A stretch of 64,000 nt of DNA from Acinetobacter variabilis (GCF_000369625.1 NZ_KB850113.1:1371343-1435342); one strand, 5' to 3'; numbered from the stretch's first letter, positions 18,701 to 26,769 are shown. Program-made: numbers and translations. The notes: generated by a model not told the origin, from the sequence alone.

Positions 18701-19764
18701 AGATAATTCAGAATCTCAACTTGCAGTTTCGTACGTTCATCCATATCGTCCAGACTCAGAACGTTATCCTGATACTCCTTGCCCAGCTGATACATAATTT
18801 CCAGCTCTGGGGATTTATCTTTATCCGAAAATTCAGCAGAGATGTATTCACTTCCCCTGCTAGTGATCGCCATCACATTCAGACGAATAATCGGCATGTC
18901 ATTCTGTTCAAACTTCCATTTAAAAGAATCAACAAAAGTGGTTGCATACGAACAGCCTTGAGCCATCTTAAACAGGACTTTTTCCTTACGAACATAGGCG
19001 CGCAAGTATTCACGTAGTTTTTTTGAGAACTTAAATGGGATCTCCTGAGCTTCTGCATTCACATATGCGAAAACACTTTGGGATTCAGAATGCTTGATGT
19101 AACGCTTGTACTCTTGCAAATAGGTACAAGAATCCTTGGCGTTGAATTGTTCTGGTTCACCTAAAACGTAAAATAATGAATATTCCTGAACCAGCACATG
19201 ATAGTTGGATTTGACTTTGATTACCGCCAAGAAATCAGCACGACCAAACATACCCTTACCAAACATTTTAGCGTGGGTAAGACTGAATTGTTGATTCCAT
19301 GTTTCCAACGCCTTCTCCTTGAAGGCTTTAATAGCAATATGTTCTTCCTCAGTTGTGTAGTCATCTACAATGGTCTGGGTGATATCATTTGGCATTGTCA
19401 GTGGACACCAGATGCCAGATAAGCTCCAATTTGGTTTTGCATTCGCCGTTTTAGCCCTTGCAATACCTTTTGGCTTGATCTTTCTTAGAAACTCACGAGT
19501 ATTGGTATAACCATGCCCGAATCCAGTTTTTATCAGTTGCTGAAAATAGCTTTCGATATTTTCATGGATAGCGGCATTAATGACATCGCTATATAACGCT
19601 TCCTTCATTTCCTGAAAGACATCAGCAATCTGTTTACTATTCCATTCTGCTACTACAGGATTGCTGGCTAATAATAGCTTTGCATCAAGCAAAGCCATAA
19701 TCGAACCACGTTTAACAGCGATCTCATAAACCTCGCCCCAAACTTTGGCTTCATTTTTCACCAC
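15781..19764 (-). CDS. Large SF2-type helicase/ATPase, gene 2 of an unassigned module
   Basis: This 1327-residue protein carries Walker A CLTGTPGIGKTSSVKTLL near residue 470, an acidic Walker B NIVVMFDEITGDSG near residue 695, and a helicase C-terminal domain with VVLITSTAARGISFPNCD and the arginine-finger motif IAQLVYRGRGG near residue 948. It is therefore a motor of the SF2 helicase type with a very long N-terminus (about 460 residues) and a 370-residue tail. GRADFLAVIKVK...VLVQEYS near residue 180 could be a degenerate PD-(D/E)XK nuclease core, which is only a guess. The GTG start at 19764 uses a GGAG that lies in the stop region of the upstream gene, so the two are probably coupled. I cannot match it to a named defence family. 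Confidence 0.8.
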   Translation of the reverse strand: MVKNEAKVWGEVYEIAVKRGSIMALLDAKLLLASNPVVAEWNSKQIADVFQEMKEALYSDVINAAIHENIESYFQQLIKTGFGHGYTNTREFLRKIKPKGIARAKTANAKPNWSLSGIWCPLTMPNDITQTIVDDYTTEEEHIAIKAFKEKALETWNQQFSLTHAKMFGKGMFGRADFLAVIKVKSNYHVLVQEYSLFYVLGEPEQFNAKDSCTYLQEYKRYIKHSESQSVFAYVNAEAQEIPFKFSKKLREYLRAYVRKEKVLFKMAQGCSYATTFVDSFKWKFEQNDMPIIRLNVMAITSRGSEYISAEFSDKDKSPELEIMYQLGKEYQDNVLSLDDMDERTKLQVEILNYLVNEPVKNISEIVSKNISDISYGQDLTFTITERLKDFVNPNQPLALEWVFDLIDRQVDDEDHNQKLKEMVLAEFKTIRKGKIENKTSFTLRDLHKCAVVLALKESKQGRVNFICLTGTPGIGKTSSVKTLLADLEGFFFFYTSPRVLINDDVVGDLSKISATITSNSDVVTQAQQIYSKIHNQDCKVNARGAAIVGGVENLKIDHGSSVLLFKQDEYRKLKDLEQNANANRRYANTSESKITATNKKFARVFDSLGEATQQLLGFHPELNKLTMTVASQAFMPYNTTPAGPRNPRETQNKTVAASSLDGLEKMFQYKIDKKPTEAKIERREFAKKFPNIVVMFDEITGDSGTRTFINEMLKFLSKNFIEPFQGNSPFTVTVILADASLSNVNAIQNYMKKQVQLPAKMFISPSLGNFPFKMQTADLDDGNCVRSSIHIMANCYPASDLKIQYMLKQYAVVPETDDFGLDKNLTHLFRQKAGERTQQTAIELIQKNLEDGKKQVIYFAQDKNALAALRDALVDEGVVERSKIGIFDSQLMGYHRSELLDRKETLQVVLITSTAARGISFPNCDSIIAAMPRFAIEASLMEIAQLVYRGRGGYLDKEKNEWVNGDERDRLLTILVEDFYLVSNDETQTELEYKVKSSLDMLSIFMLIRGTLYTRITGDAGFKKTQIAMIPIGEVKDKASDKPGLASLIRDFMKDVNSVLYKIAATEGELVGRLKAVVEKAQTVYSANKLSSTYSTKTNKYRSFYTPALTPELKELQFYEKWCRDHHSLKSRLLTISDQEDALTIPENIYICGPMIMEDRSNFGNKESFDIANDNLSQDSLRKFLNELIALQMGFRQLNAYKNIQKHIREITNMISSVLESETDSYTKEVEQQGMMRKLWVTYPVAANELAKLQDKSFDKEWFDALSFELRVRNAEFPVMPEYRDHPFRGTQQLSGHPVFERLFEQTNFMLCRELNLVNTLTMFNE

Positions 19765-19769
19765 GGCGC

Positions 19770-22700
19770 TTACTCCACATCAGTCGCTAAAGATTCTTCA
19801 GCTTCCCCTGGAATCGGCTCGATTGGATCAATCAAGTCTTCATTCTTCAGAATAACGTATTCTTCGAGCTTGCCGATTAAGGCTGGCAGACTCATGACGA
19901 CTTCGCCTTTATTTAGACGACTCGACACGATGACTTCACCAAGCTCTTGAATGCCAGTGGCGCTACGAATATGGGAAGGCTCAAGTACCGGAGTGAAGTT
20001 TTTGCCAGCTGTAGGACGTTCAGACTCAAAGTAATGCAGACCACGCAATACAGAGCGAATTGATTTCATTTCATTGGAATCATTCACATCAATAATTTTA
20101 CTGTGCAATCTGATTCGCTTATCGTTATGAATCGAATGCTCCTGACTGGTTAGCATGTAGAAATACGAACAAATACCATTCTGAGTACGAACACCAACAG
20201 TACGTTTAGTCGCAAAGCTATATACGGACAAGGATTGTTTATATTCTTTTTTATTGATGATCGCCGTATGGTACTGATGGTGCGGTACCTCATAGACACG
20301 ACTGTTATCACTGGTTTTTAAGCTCAGTGCTGGGATCGTATCAGACTGGAATGGATAGAAATTCATATCCGGGAACAACTGATCAAGTTGATCCAAAGCG
20401 CTTTCACTTTCATGAATCAAGTTGCTGGTTTCAGTCTTACCGATCTTACGCTGTGCAAAATGGTGTGAAAGCAATACAACATCTTCAAAACCATCTGACT
20501 GCAGTTTTTCGATGATACGGTGCATCGCCTTACTTGTTCTCAGATTGTCTTCAGCAACTGGGGCATGACTGACCTTCTGTAGTGATAAGCGACCCTGTTT
20601 ATCGTTGATACGCTCAAGTGTATAGACGTAGCAGATGTAGCCATAATCTGGTTTAAGCAGTAGCAAATCCTTCTGATGCTGATACTTAAATTCCACATCA
20701 TTCTCAGGTCGAGAGTTATAGCTAATACAGGCAATTTTATCCTTAGTGCCCTCAAATGGGATGATGATTTCTGAATATCCTGACAGTGCTTCAATTGCAG
20801 CCTGAATACGGTAAGTCACGGTTTTATCCATTGCGAGGTTCACCGGGGCACAAACTCGCTCACCATTTTGATTATCATAAGGCATAGGATCTGGTTGATA
20901 CTTAAGGCCCTGTACCTTCACAATAGCATCATCATTGTTCAGCAACTTCTCAAGGGTATAAGCGGTGGCATACGCTCGTTTACACTCAGGATTAAACCCA
21001 CCTTTTTGGATCTTTTTTGATTTCCTTTGAAATTGGGCTTTTTCTTCATTCTCATGTTCATCAACTGAGTCAATTCGCATTACAGGTACATATAAGCGCT
21101 CTTCAATACCCAGTTGATTTTTTACTTCTTTAATCAGATGTTTAAGGAATAGATGAATCGCAATCGAAAAACATGACGTACTGGTGATCAAAGCATTTTC
21201 TTTTTCATCCAAACATAATTGAGCGTGGCCGCCTTTTAGGTCACTCAATCGAAATAGCTTAGATGAATAATGAATCATGACCTTGTATTTAGATAACAAG
21301 TTGTCATAACTTAAGCTCTCAGGATGATAAAAATGTGGCAGCCCATTGTCGCTGACCTTCTTGTTGGTCGGCACCATCAATACTGGTAAACAAGGAATAT
21401 TCAGATTACGAGCGACATTAAATTGATCTAGGTCGGTATTAGGATTCTCAATCGGTACCAACGTTCGAATTTTCAGTGTGGAATTAAACTCAATCTCGCT
21501 TAGGGCTTTACGAGCATAATCATTCTTTCGAATGATTTCGTCTTGGCTCATTTTCGCCAACTTTTTACGGCTAGCATCCACCATCGAGATGTAGCTGTAA
21601 AAGTTCGATTCTTTACCCTTAAATATACTAAAGAACTGTTCAGCATCTTCACCAATTGAACTCTTGAATACATCTAGATTCACAATACTTGGAAGGATGT
21701 AGAGTACAGTTTTAAGACTACTATCCTTTTCCATCTCACTAATGATGGAATCCAGATTCGCTTTTAGCGCTGTAGTGATCGTAGACGTGATCACCTCCAT
21801 TCGCTCATGCATTTTTTCGGTATTGAGCTTTTCGTCTAAGATACGAGTAAGGTTAAGTCGGATTTTTTGAGGATTCTTGAATGCATCAACCAGTTTATTG
21901 AATGCCCCTTCAAAATCTGAAATCTTCATGTCTGCCCCGGATAGGACGAAGTACATCATAATGAGCTGGAACATCTCTACTTGAGCAACGCGATCTGAGC
22001 ACTCTTTGCTTAATCGCTCTTCAGAAATTGGCTGACCTTTATCATCTACAATATCCTTCAGCAGCAATGCTTTATTGATAGTATGCAGACGAGCTTCATA
22101 AGCAGTCAGCATGGTATCTGTACCCGAACGGTTGCCTTTGCTTGTCTTATAATTGATCTGCAACTTAGAGTTAAATGAACTTACTTTTTCCTCTTTAACA
22201 AACTCCCCATTCACCCGAAAGGCATAAGTGACTTCACGTTTTAGAGATAGCCCTTCCTTATCCTCATGACGAATATCATTCATTTCAATTTTTGGTTTTA
22301 CCCAAATTGGTAATGCATCTGTTGCGCTTACATAAGCCAGCAGCGCATTAAAATCAACTTTACCTACAGCGCCGTAGATAGCACCAAAATCAATGCCATA
22401 GTCTTTAATTGCTTCAGTCGTTTCATCATTCCAAGGTGCAATTCGATCACCGAAAATCTCAAAAAAAGCGACTGCTTTACGGATATAAGAAACAGCAGCT
22501 TCACGTTTAAAATCGTTTCGTTCATTCTTCTCAATGTGATCAGCAATGATCTCCATTATTTTGAAGCAATTTCGGATACGTGCTCGTGATAGTGCTTTGG
22601 TTTCTACGAAATTAAGTAGATTTTGGATGTCGTTATTTTCAACTGAACATTCAGCATCAAGAATTTCCTCCATACGTTCAGCAACTTCTACTGATATTTT

Positions 22701-23345
22701 CTCACCAGCTGAGTAGGACTGCTTCACAATGGCTTTGATAGCATCACGAACTTCTTTCACCCATTTAGGTTTGCTAAGTTCTTCCGTTACGGTAAACAGT
22801 CGCAATTCGCCATCTTTTGCTTTTAAGTCGTTTGTATATTGCAAAGAAGCTACTTTAGACTGCCCTTTGACTTGCATAGGATACTGAGAATTTTTGGCAA
22901 TCACTGGATCAGAATATTTGAGATCACCTAAGAATTGGTTGAGAGAATTCAGTGCCATGCCTGTCGGAGCATTTTGAAGTACTTGCTGAACAATCTCAGA
23001 CATCACTTGGTCTAAATCACGATAGGTCTGGGCAGTTTTAGCTTCAGATTCCTTATCAAATAAGGTGCTAATTCGGAGTTTTGAATCTTCAGGTAATAAT
23101 TGAATATCTTTGATGATGTTATAAATTGGCTTTGAATCGTTTTTAGTCCCGATCTGCTTAAATACTGCAGACACAAAAGCGGTGGCATCAAAATGCAAAT
23201 TATGAGAAGGCCCATAATAATTGAAGAAATGATCTGGTTGATGGTTTTTAAGAGTCCCCACCATAGCTTTTAATAAAGGGGAAAGAATTATTTTAGGTGC
23301 GAGTGTACTTAGTTCAGTACTAGAACCATTGTTATTTAATTGCAT
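19770..23345 (-). CDS. Unrecognised 1191-residue protein, gene 1 of an unassigned module
   Basis: I do not recognise this 1191-residue protein. It has no signal peptide and no membrane segment. It is rich in charged helices up to about residue 640, then has beta-rich segments (PCLPVLMVPTNKK, GHAQLCLDEKENALIT, ERLYVPVMRIDSVDEHE) and a C-terminal part with VVLLSHHFAQRKIGKTE, YKQSLSVYSFATKRTVGVRT and ICSYFYMLTSQEH. The late strand-rich region with scattered acidic and His residues could be a divergent RNase H/PIWI-like fold, but this is a weak impression. The ATG at 23345 has no strong ribosome-binding site. It is first of three co-directional, closely spaced genes (helicase 5 bases later, then HNH), which argues for a complex or a shared pathway. 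Confidence 0.75.
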   Translation of the reverse strand: MQLNNNGSSTELSTLAPKIILSPLLKAMVGTLKNHQPDHFFNYYGPSHNLHFDATAFVSAVFKQIGTKNDSKPIYNIIKDIQLLPEDSKLRISTLFDKESEAKTAQTYRDLDQVMSEIVQQVLQNAPTGMALNSLNQFLGDLKYSDPVIAKNSQYPMQVKGQSKVASLQYTNDLKAKDGELRLFTVTEELSKPKWVKEVRDAIKAIVKQSYSAGEKISVEVAERMEEILDAECSVENNDIQNLLNFVETKALSRARIRNCFKIMEIIADHIEKNERNDFKREAAVSYIRKAVAFFEIFGDRIAPWNDETTEAIKDYGIDFGAIYGAVGKVDFNALLAYVSATDALPIWVKPKIEMNDIRHEDKEGLSLKREVTYAFRVNGEFVKEEKVSSFNSKLQINYKTSKGNRSGTDTMLTAYEARLHTINKALLLKDIVDDKGQPISEERLSKECSDRVAQVEMFQLIMMYFVLSGADMKISDFEGAFNKLVDAFKNPQKIRLNLTRILDEKLNTEKMHERMEVITSTITTALKANLDSIISEMEKDSSLKTVLYILPSIVNLDVFKSSIGEDAEQFFSIFKGKESNFYSYISMVDASRKKLAKMSQDEIIRKNDYARKALSEIEFNSTLKIRTLVPIENPNTDLDQFNVARNLNIPCLPVLMVPTNKKVSDNGLPHFYHPESLSYDNLLSKYKVMIHYSSKLFRLSDLKGGHAQLCLDEKENALITSTSCFSIAIHLFLKHLIKEVKNQLGIEERLYVPVMRIDSVDEHENEEKAQFQRKSKKIQKGGFNPECKRAYATAYTLEKLLNNDDAIVKVQGLKYQPDPMPYDNQNGERVCAPVNLAMDKTVTYRIQAAIEALSGYSEIIIPFEGTKDKIACISYNSRPENDVEFKYQHQKDLLLLKPDYGYICYVYTLERINDKQGRLSLQKVSHAPVAEDNLRTSKAMHRIIEKLQSDGFEDVVLLSHHFAQRKIGKTETSNLIHESESALDQLDQLFPDMNFYPFQSDTIPALSLKTSDNSRVYEVPHHQYHTAIINKKEYKQSLSVYSFATKRTVGVRTQNGICSYFYMLTSQEHSIHNDKRIRLHSKIIDVNDSNEMKSIRSVLRGLHYFESERPTAGKNFTPVLEPSHIRSATGIQELGEVIVSSRLNKGEVVMSLPALIGKLEEYVILKNEDLIDPIEPIPGEAEESLATDVE

Positions 23346-23646
23346 TAAGTTTTATCCATGACAAAGTTGGCACTAAGAGGTATTTTTATATTTATTAAAT
23401 ATCAAAATCCTCTGTCTGAACTTTGATCATATTTTTATTAATTAAGAATGTAAATATAAGTTATTTAGAGATTTCTTAAATCGCCACACATATCTTGATA
23501 TTATGGAGGTAATTAAATCATATTGATAACCATAATTTTCTATATAACTTGGAAACTTGTACAGTAAAATGACTTCATAAACAGACGCGGATTAAAAACC
23601 ATGAAATCCTCGGTAGCCTATAAATAACCGAAGTTATAAGTAGAGG
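23346..23646. other. Intergenic region upstream of the unassigned module
   Basis: About 300 AT-rich bases that should hold the promoter of the 1191-residue gene and the non-coding tail of the IS3 remnant. I see no open frame, clear promoter hexamers or terminator in it. Confidence 0.4.
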
Positions 23647-23740
23647 TTAAGCAGCCATTAAAGGTGATCTTCCTTTGTTAGCTTGGTGTGGTCTTTCATG
23701 ATTCGAATGCCACACCCAATCAGTTATGTAATCCTTGTGT
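23647..23740 (-). pseudogene. C-terminal remnant of an IS3-family transposase (OrfB)
   Basis: Read on the minus strand, about 30 codons give AGHKDYITDWVWHSNHERP and then KGRSPLMAA with a TAA at 23647. The W-V-W-x-x-N-H-E-R-P pattern near the end of a DDE integrase core is typical of IS3-family OrfB. Everything upstream in the transposase is gone; the sequence switches at about 23741 to a remnant of the HNH gene. The terminal inverted repeat could not be located. Confidence 0.7.
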
Positions 23741-23741
23741 C

Positions 23742-23861
23742 CTGCCATTTTTCAATAGCTAAACGTTTGAGAATAATGAATAGTGCAAATTTATCACTAC
23801 TAAAACTCTCCGACTATAGAACCAGTTGGATATTTTTTAGGAATTTCAATTTTTTTGAGCT
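23742..23861 (-). pseudogene. Decayed 5' fragment of a paralogue of the HNH gene at 14732-15745
   Basis: The minus strand reads KLKFLKNIQLVL, a stop, then SESFSS, KFALFIILKRLAIEK. The intact HNH protein has QLKFLKNIQLIL, QSGSFSS, YKFALLISLSRLAIEK at residues about 8-45. The DNA match is obvious by eye over roughly 110 bases (about 15,620-15,727), with one three-base gap and a Gln-to-stop change. The fragment ends where the IS3 remnant begins. It follows the methyltransferase gene in the same direction, so a second copy of this HNH gene once stood there. Confidence 0.8.
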
Positions 23862-23873
23862 ATAAGAATAAAA

Positions 23874-24458
23874 TCAGGCATGTTTTTTCCAAAGTACATT
23901 CAGCCACTGTTCATCACGATCATGTCGCTGATCTACTGTAATCCACTGTTTTAACAACCTAACTCCATTCAACTGATCTAACAATTCATGAGCCTGCTCT
24001 TCATTTAAGTCAGTAAACGCCCTACCGCCTTTTACTCTATCTGCTGTTCCATATTTAAAAGACATATAGCACACACCGCCACGGCGTAACGCAGCATGAA
24101 TACGTTTTAAAACATCAGGGAGACTGTTACGAGCACAATGTAGTAAAGAGGCACATGCCCATACCCCATCATAAACATCGTGCATATCAAGCTCATAAAA
24201 ACTTTGCTGCTGAACAGCGATACCAGTCAGTTGGCTCGCTCGTTCGACCAATACTTCAGAATAGTCGATAGCATCAACTTGATAGCCTTTATTTTTAAAA
24301 GCCAAAGTGTCACGCCCTGAGCCACAGCCTAAATCCAGGATCCGTGCTGAATCTGGCACCTCAGCTAAAAATGGTTGGTATAGGCTTTCCATATCCACAT
24401 ACAACGTGGCTTGTAAAAATTGATCTGCGTATTGGTTGTAATAGTCTATTGTTTTCAT
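23874..24458 (-). CDS. Class I SAM-dependent methyltransferase (TehB-like)
   Basis: This 194-residue protein has the Rossmann-fold methyltransferase motifs: I at ILDLGCGSGRDTLAF (residues 40-54), the acidic residue after beta-2 in YQVDAIDYSEV, and a motif IV-like DGVWACASLLH near residue 117. Such proteins resemble TehB and other small-molecule methyltransferases. There is no DNA-methyltransferase catalytic motif (no NPPY or PC), so a DNA-modifying role is unlikely. The ATG at 24458 follows a 17-bp terminator that separates it from the upstream DUF262-HNH gene, so it has its own promoter in a very short gap. Substrate unknown. It may be cargo or part of the lost HNH module. Confidence 0.85.
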   Translation of the reverse strand: MKTIDYYNQYADQFLQATLYVDMESLYQPFLAEVPDSARILDLGCGSGRDTLAFKNKGYQVDAIDYSEVLVERASQLTGIAVQQQSFYELDMHDVYDGVWACASLLHCARNSLPDVLKRIHAALRRGGVCYMSFKYGTADRVKGGRAFTDLNEEQAHELLDQLNGVRLLKQWITVDQRHDRDEQWLNVLWKKHA

Positions 24459-24502
24459 ATTGGTTGCTTAGGCTAAACACTGACCCCAGTCTACTAAAAA
24501 AT

Positions 24503-24538
24503 AAAAAGATAAGGGAGCATTTGCTCCCTTATCTTTTT
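24503..24538. terminator. Strong bidirectional-looking terminator hairpin
   Basis: A perfect 17-bp stem (24503-24519 with 24522-24538, two-base loop) has A-rich and T-rich outer ends, so it can act on either strand. It overlaps the TAA of the DUF262-HNH gene ending at 24537 and insulates it from the methyltransferase gene. Confidence 0.85.
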
Positions 24539-26171
24539 AGTCAAATAAATCTGCTCTTACTTCATCTAAATCACGATCTGACTTAAAACGATTACATATA
24601 GGATGAATAATTGCTCCATTTTCTAAAACACCGTAACCACCTTCTGCTTTCGATTCACGATGATCTACTTCAGTCGATTCAAGGTATAAAGCGCTATCAC
24701 ATACTTCGCAATAGCTCCAAGTTTTCCTTTCCTCACGTTGATACAGGTTTCTTTTGGCCGCGAGTGAAAAATTTAGAGGTTTTTTCTTCTTTGATGGTCT
24801 TACTGATTGCACAAAGCTCACAACATCATCAACAATACTCTCATCATAATCACCACCAAAACGGTCAAGGTAAAAATCATTAAAATTAATATAATCAAAT
24901 GATTGACTCATCGAAAGAATGACGGTGTTCAAACAAACTTCATCTTCAAAATCTAAATCCATATTCAATCCAATACAGATAAAGGCTTGATACACGTTCT
25001 TCAATCGCTCATGTGATCTGATCCCGCTACCAAACTTACCTACAGTTTCTTTGATCGCCACAGGAATTTTTTCAATTAAACTTTCAACACCACGGCGTGC
25101 TCGAGTAAATCCAATAAAATTTATCTTTTTATTCTGTATTTCAAAACAGTCTTCTTCAATTTCGCAGACGATAGAGAACCAAGCCAAAAAGGATGTCACT
25201 TGAAAACGATGATCTTTATAAAAATATAGTTTTGGGTGTAAGCCCAAACTTGGAATCCGAATACTAATTGCTGGTGTAGCGATACGACACAGCACAACTC
25301 TAAGTTTTAGCATTAAATTTTCTACACGCTGACCTTGGTCTATATTCACAGTATTCTGACTAGTATCACCAAACATGATATTCAAGAGTTCATTGACCAA
25401 GCCGATTTTTTTACCGTGTGTTAAATCCGGCTCTAAAAGTATTATCTTAAAAAGATGATCATGAATTTGCTCACCCAAAGTGATCACTTCATTTATCCGC
25501 TCGTAATTCAGTTCAGCCAAGTTGGATTTATTATCGTTTATATAACAACACGCATAAATCACATAAAAAGCATCACTCCCCCTATTCTGTAAATGATATT
25601 CTTCATCTGGATCTAATCGTTTCGTATCCGAATTGATTGAACAAAAGGCTTTTCGAGCTTCCTCAGGTGTCCCAATGACTTCAATAAAATTAATTTTGGT
25701 TGATTTTAATTTTTGCTGAAACTCAGAATCGCTACATAACTCTTGAAAATCAGCTAATCCACCTAATCGATTACGAATCTGACGAATATCTCGTTTTTGT
25801 GGTGCCGTGAATTTTGGGGCTCCTATTACTTGCTCATCAATAAAGTATCTTTTGATCCAAGCATAGATAATTGAAATCCTGTGCCCACCATCGATGATAT
25901 AAATATTACCAGCAGCATCTTTCCAATAGCGAACGCATAAATTGACATTACGATCATTCAAACAGTTTAGAATAAACTCCTGAATTTCAGCAGGGCTCCA
26001 ACACTCTGTGGAGCGTTGATTGTCTGCTTTATATAGTTTTTCTAGAATCTCATGGTTGGCGAAGTCATAAAGTGATATTTCAAAGTTATGGTGCAGATTT
26101 GAGTGCGACATTTCGTCAAGCACCATCATTTTTCTTTGAATAATATTGGTTAAAAGCTTAGTACGGGCCAT
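24537..26171 (-). CDS. DUF262-family protein with C-terminal HNH nuclease domain
   Basis: This protein of about 544 residues has a DUF262/ParB-like N-terminus, with the motif IYIIDGGHRISIIYAW near residue 90 replacing the usual DGQQR, and a C-terminal HNH domain (SYCEVCDSALYLES, EVDHRESKAEGG, GAIIHPICNRFKSD; residues about 490-540). The two-domain plan is that of GmrSD-like restriction proteins, and this is the second such gene in the window. The ATG at 26171, preceded by AGAGAAAATAAA, is preferred to a TTG 18 bases upstream. It stands alone between a terminator and a non-coding region. A role in defence is inferred from family and location. Confidence 0.8.
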   Translation of the reverse strand: MARTKLLTNIIQRKMMVLDEMSHSNLHHNFEISLYDFANHEILEKLYKADNQRSTECWSPAEIQEFILNCLNDRNVNLCVRYWKDAAGNIYIIDGGHRISIIYAWIKRYFIDEQVIGAPKFTAPQKRDIRQIRNRLGGLADFQELCSDSEFQQKLKSTKINFIEVIGTPEEARKAFCSINSDTKRLDPDEEYHLQNRGSDAFYVIYACCYINDNKSNLAELNYERINEVITLGEQIHDHLFKIILLEPDLTHGKKIGLVNELLNIMFGDTSQNTVNIDQGQRVENLMLKLRVVLCRIATPAISIRIPSLGLHPKLYFYKDHRFQVTSFLAWFSIVCEIEEDCFEIQNKKINFIGFTRARRGVESLIEKIPVAIKETVGKFGSGIRSHERLKNVYQAFICIGLNMDLDFEDEVCLNTVILSMSQSFDYINFNDFYLDRFGGDYDESIVDDVVSFVQSVRPSKKKKPLNFSLAAKRNLYQREERKTWSYCEVCDSALYLESTEVDHRESKAEGGYGVLENGAIIHPICNRFKSDRDLDEVRADLFD

Positions 26172-26339
26172 TTTATTTTCTCTAGGCAATACTTCTCTAT
26201 ATCTCGTAAGATTACGAAATTTATAAAAGTAAAATTAATTAAACATGACGAAAATTTATTTCGAAAATTTTATTCTTTAAGAACAGAAGAAATTGCTTTG
26301 AGAAAATAAGGGATATTATAGAAAGTGTTCATGTCTAGT
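26172..26339. other. Upstream region of the DUF262-HNH gene
   Basis: AT-rich, without open frame. It must hold the promoter of the minus-strand DUF262-HNH gene, but no hexamer pair stands out. Confidence 0.35.
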
Positions 26340-26480
26340 TCCTGTAGTAATTAATTACAAACAAGCTTCCAACTTTTCCACGAGATGGAGGCAAGCCAAA
26401 CAGGGGTGGAAATACCGTACTACAGAAGACGGCCAGTCATAGACTGCCCTGCTTGGCCTACCATTACGATAGACTAAACA
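26340..26480. ncRNA. Structured, repeat-containing region, possible small RNA
   Basis: This stretch has nested dyads: AGGCAAGCC...CAGGGG pairs with the CCCTGCTTGGCCT at about 26,440-26,452, with CAGTC-ATA-GACTG and CCGT...ACGG inside. It holds the element GGTGGAAATACC...TACTACAGAAG on the plus strand. A similar element (GTGGAAACCTG...TACTACAGAAG) lies on the minus strand at about 26,514-26,546, and a third, weaker copy on the minus strand ends at about 26,340. No protein frame is present. The transcribed strand is uncertain. Confidence 0.35.
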
Positions 26481-26483
26481 TAG

Positions 26484-26550
26484 TTAACGCAAAAAACCGC
26501 CAAAGCGGTTTACTGCTTCTGTAGTAAATTCAGGTTTCCACGCCTGGTCA
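26484..26550 (-). ncRNA. Candidate small RNA ending in an intrinsic terminator (C4-like?)
   Basis: On the minus strand, CCAGGCGTGGAAACCTG is followed by TACTACAGAAG and a textbook intrinsic terminator. Acinetobacter genomes are known to carry many copies of small RNAs resembling the C4 antisense RNA of phages P1/P7. The phage-like repeats here would fit, but I could not compare them with a covariance model. The promoter was not identified. Confidence 0.35.
26491..26511 (-). terminator. Intrinsic terminator (minus strand)
   Basis: Minus-strand AAACCGC-TTTG-GCGGTTT followed by a run of T. It points left and therefore ends a minus-strand transcript for which no protein gene exists immediately to the right. 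Confidence 0.7.
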
Positions 26551-26769
26551 CAGATTTTGCTGTAACATCTTTATCTTATGTGCATAAATTCAATTGGTCA
26601 AATTTTATGATTAATATTTGATCAATTGATTCAAAAATAATTACCTATATTTTTAGAGGCTTAAGAATACAGATAAGTATCTTATAATTTCTACAATATT
26701 TAGTTGCTGTAAACTGATCGCAATGAAACTCTATATATTTAAGCAGCGTGATTTAATAAAGGAAGTAGA

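Noticed and set aside
14732..23345. Septu, DISARM, Hachiman or Zorya system
   Set aside because: There is an HNH gene but no PtuA-type ATPase; no PLD-type or methyltransferase partner of DISARM; no HamA-type protein; and no Zorya motor genes. The helicase also lacks the layout of those systems.
23874..24458. DNA methyltransferase of a restriction system
   Set aside because: It has SAM-binding motifs but no NPPY/DPPY or PC catalytic motif, and its size suits small-molecule methyltransferases.
26340..26550. CRISPR array or retron
   Set aside because: The repeated elements are few, occur on both strands and are not regularly spaced; no cas genes and no reverse transcriptase are nearby.
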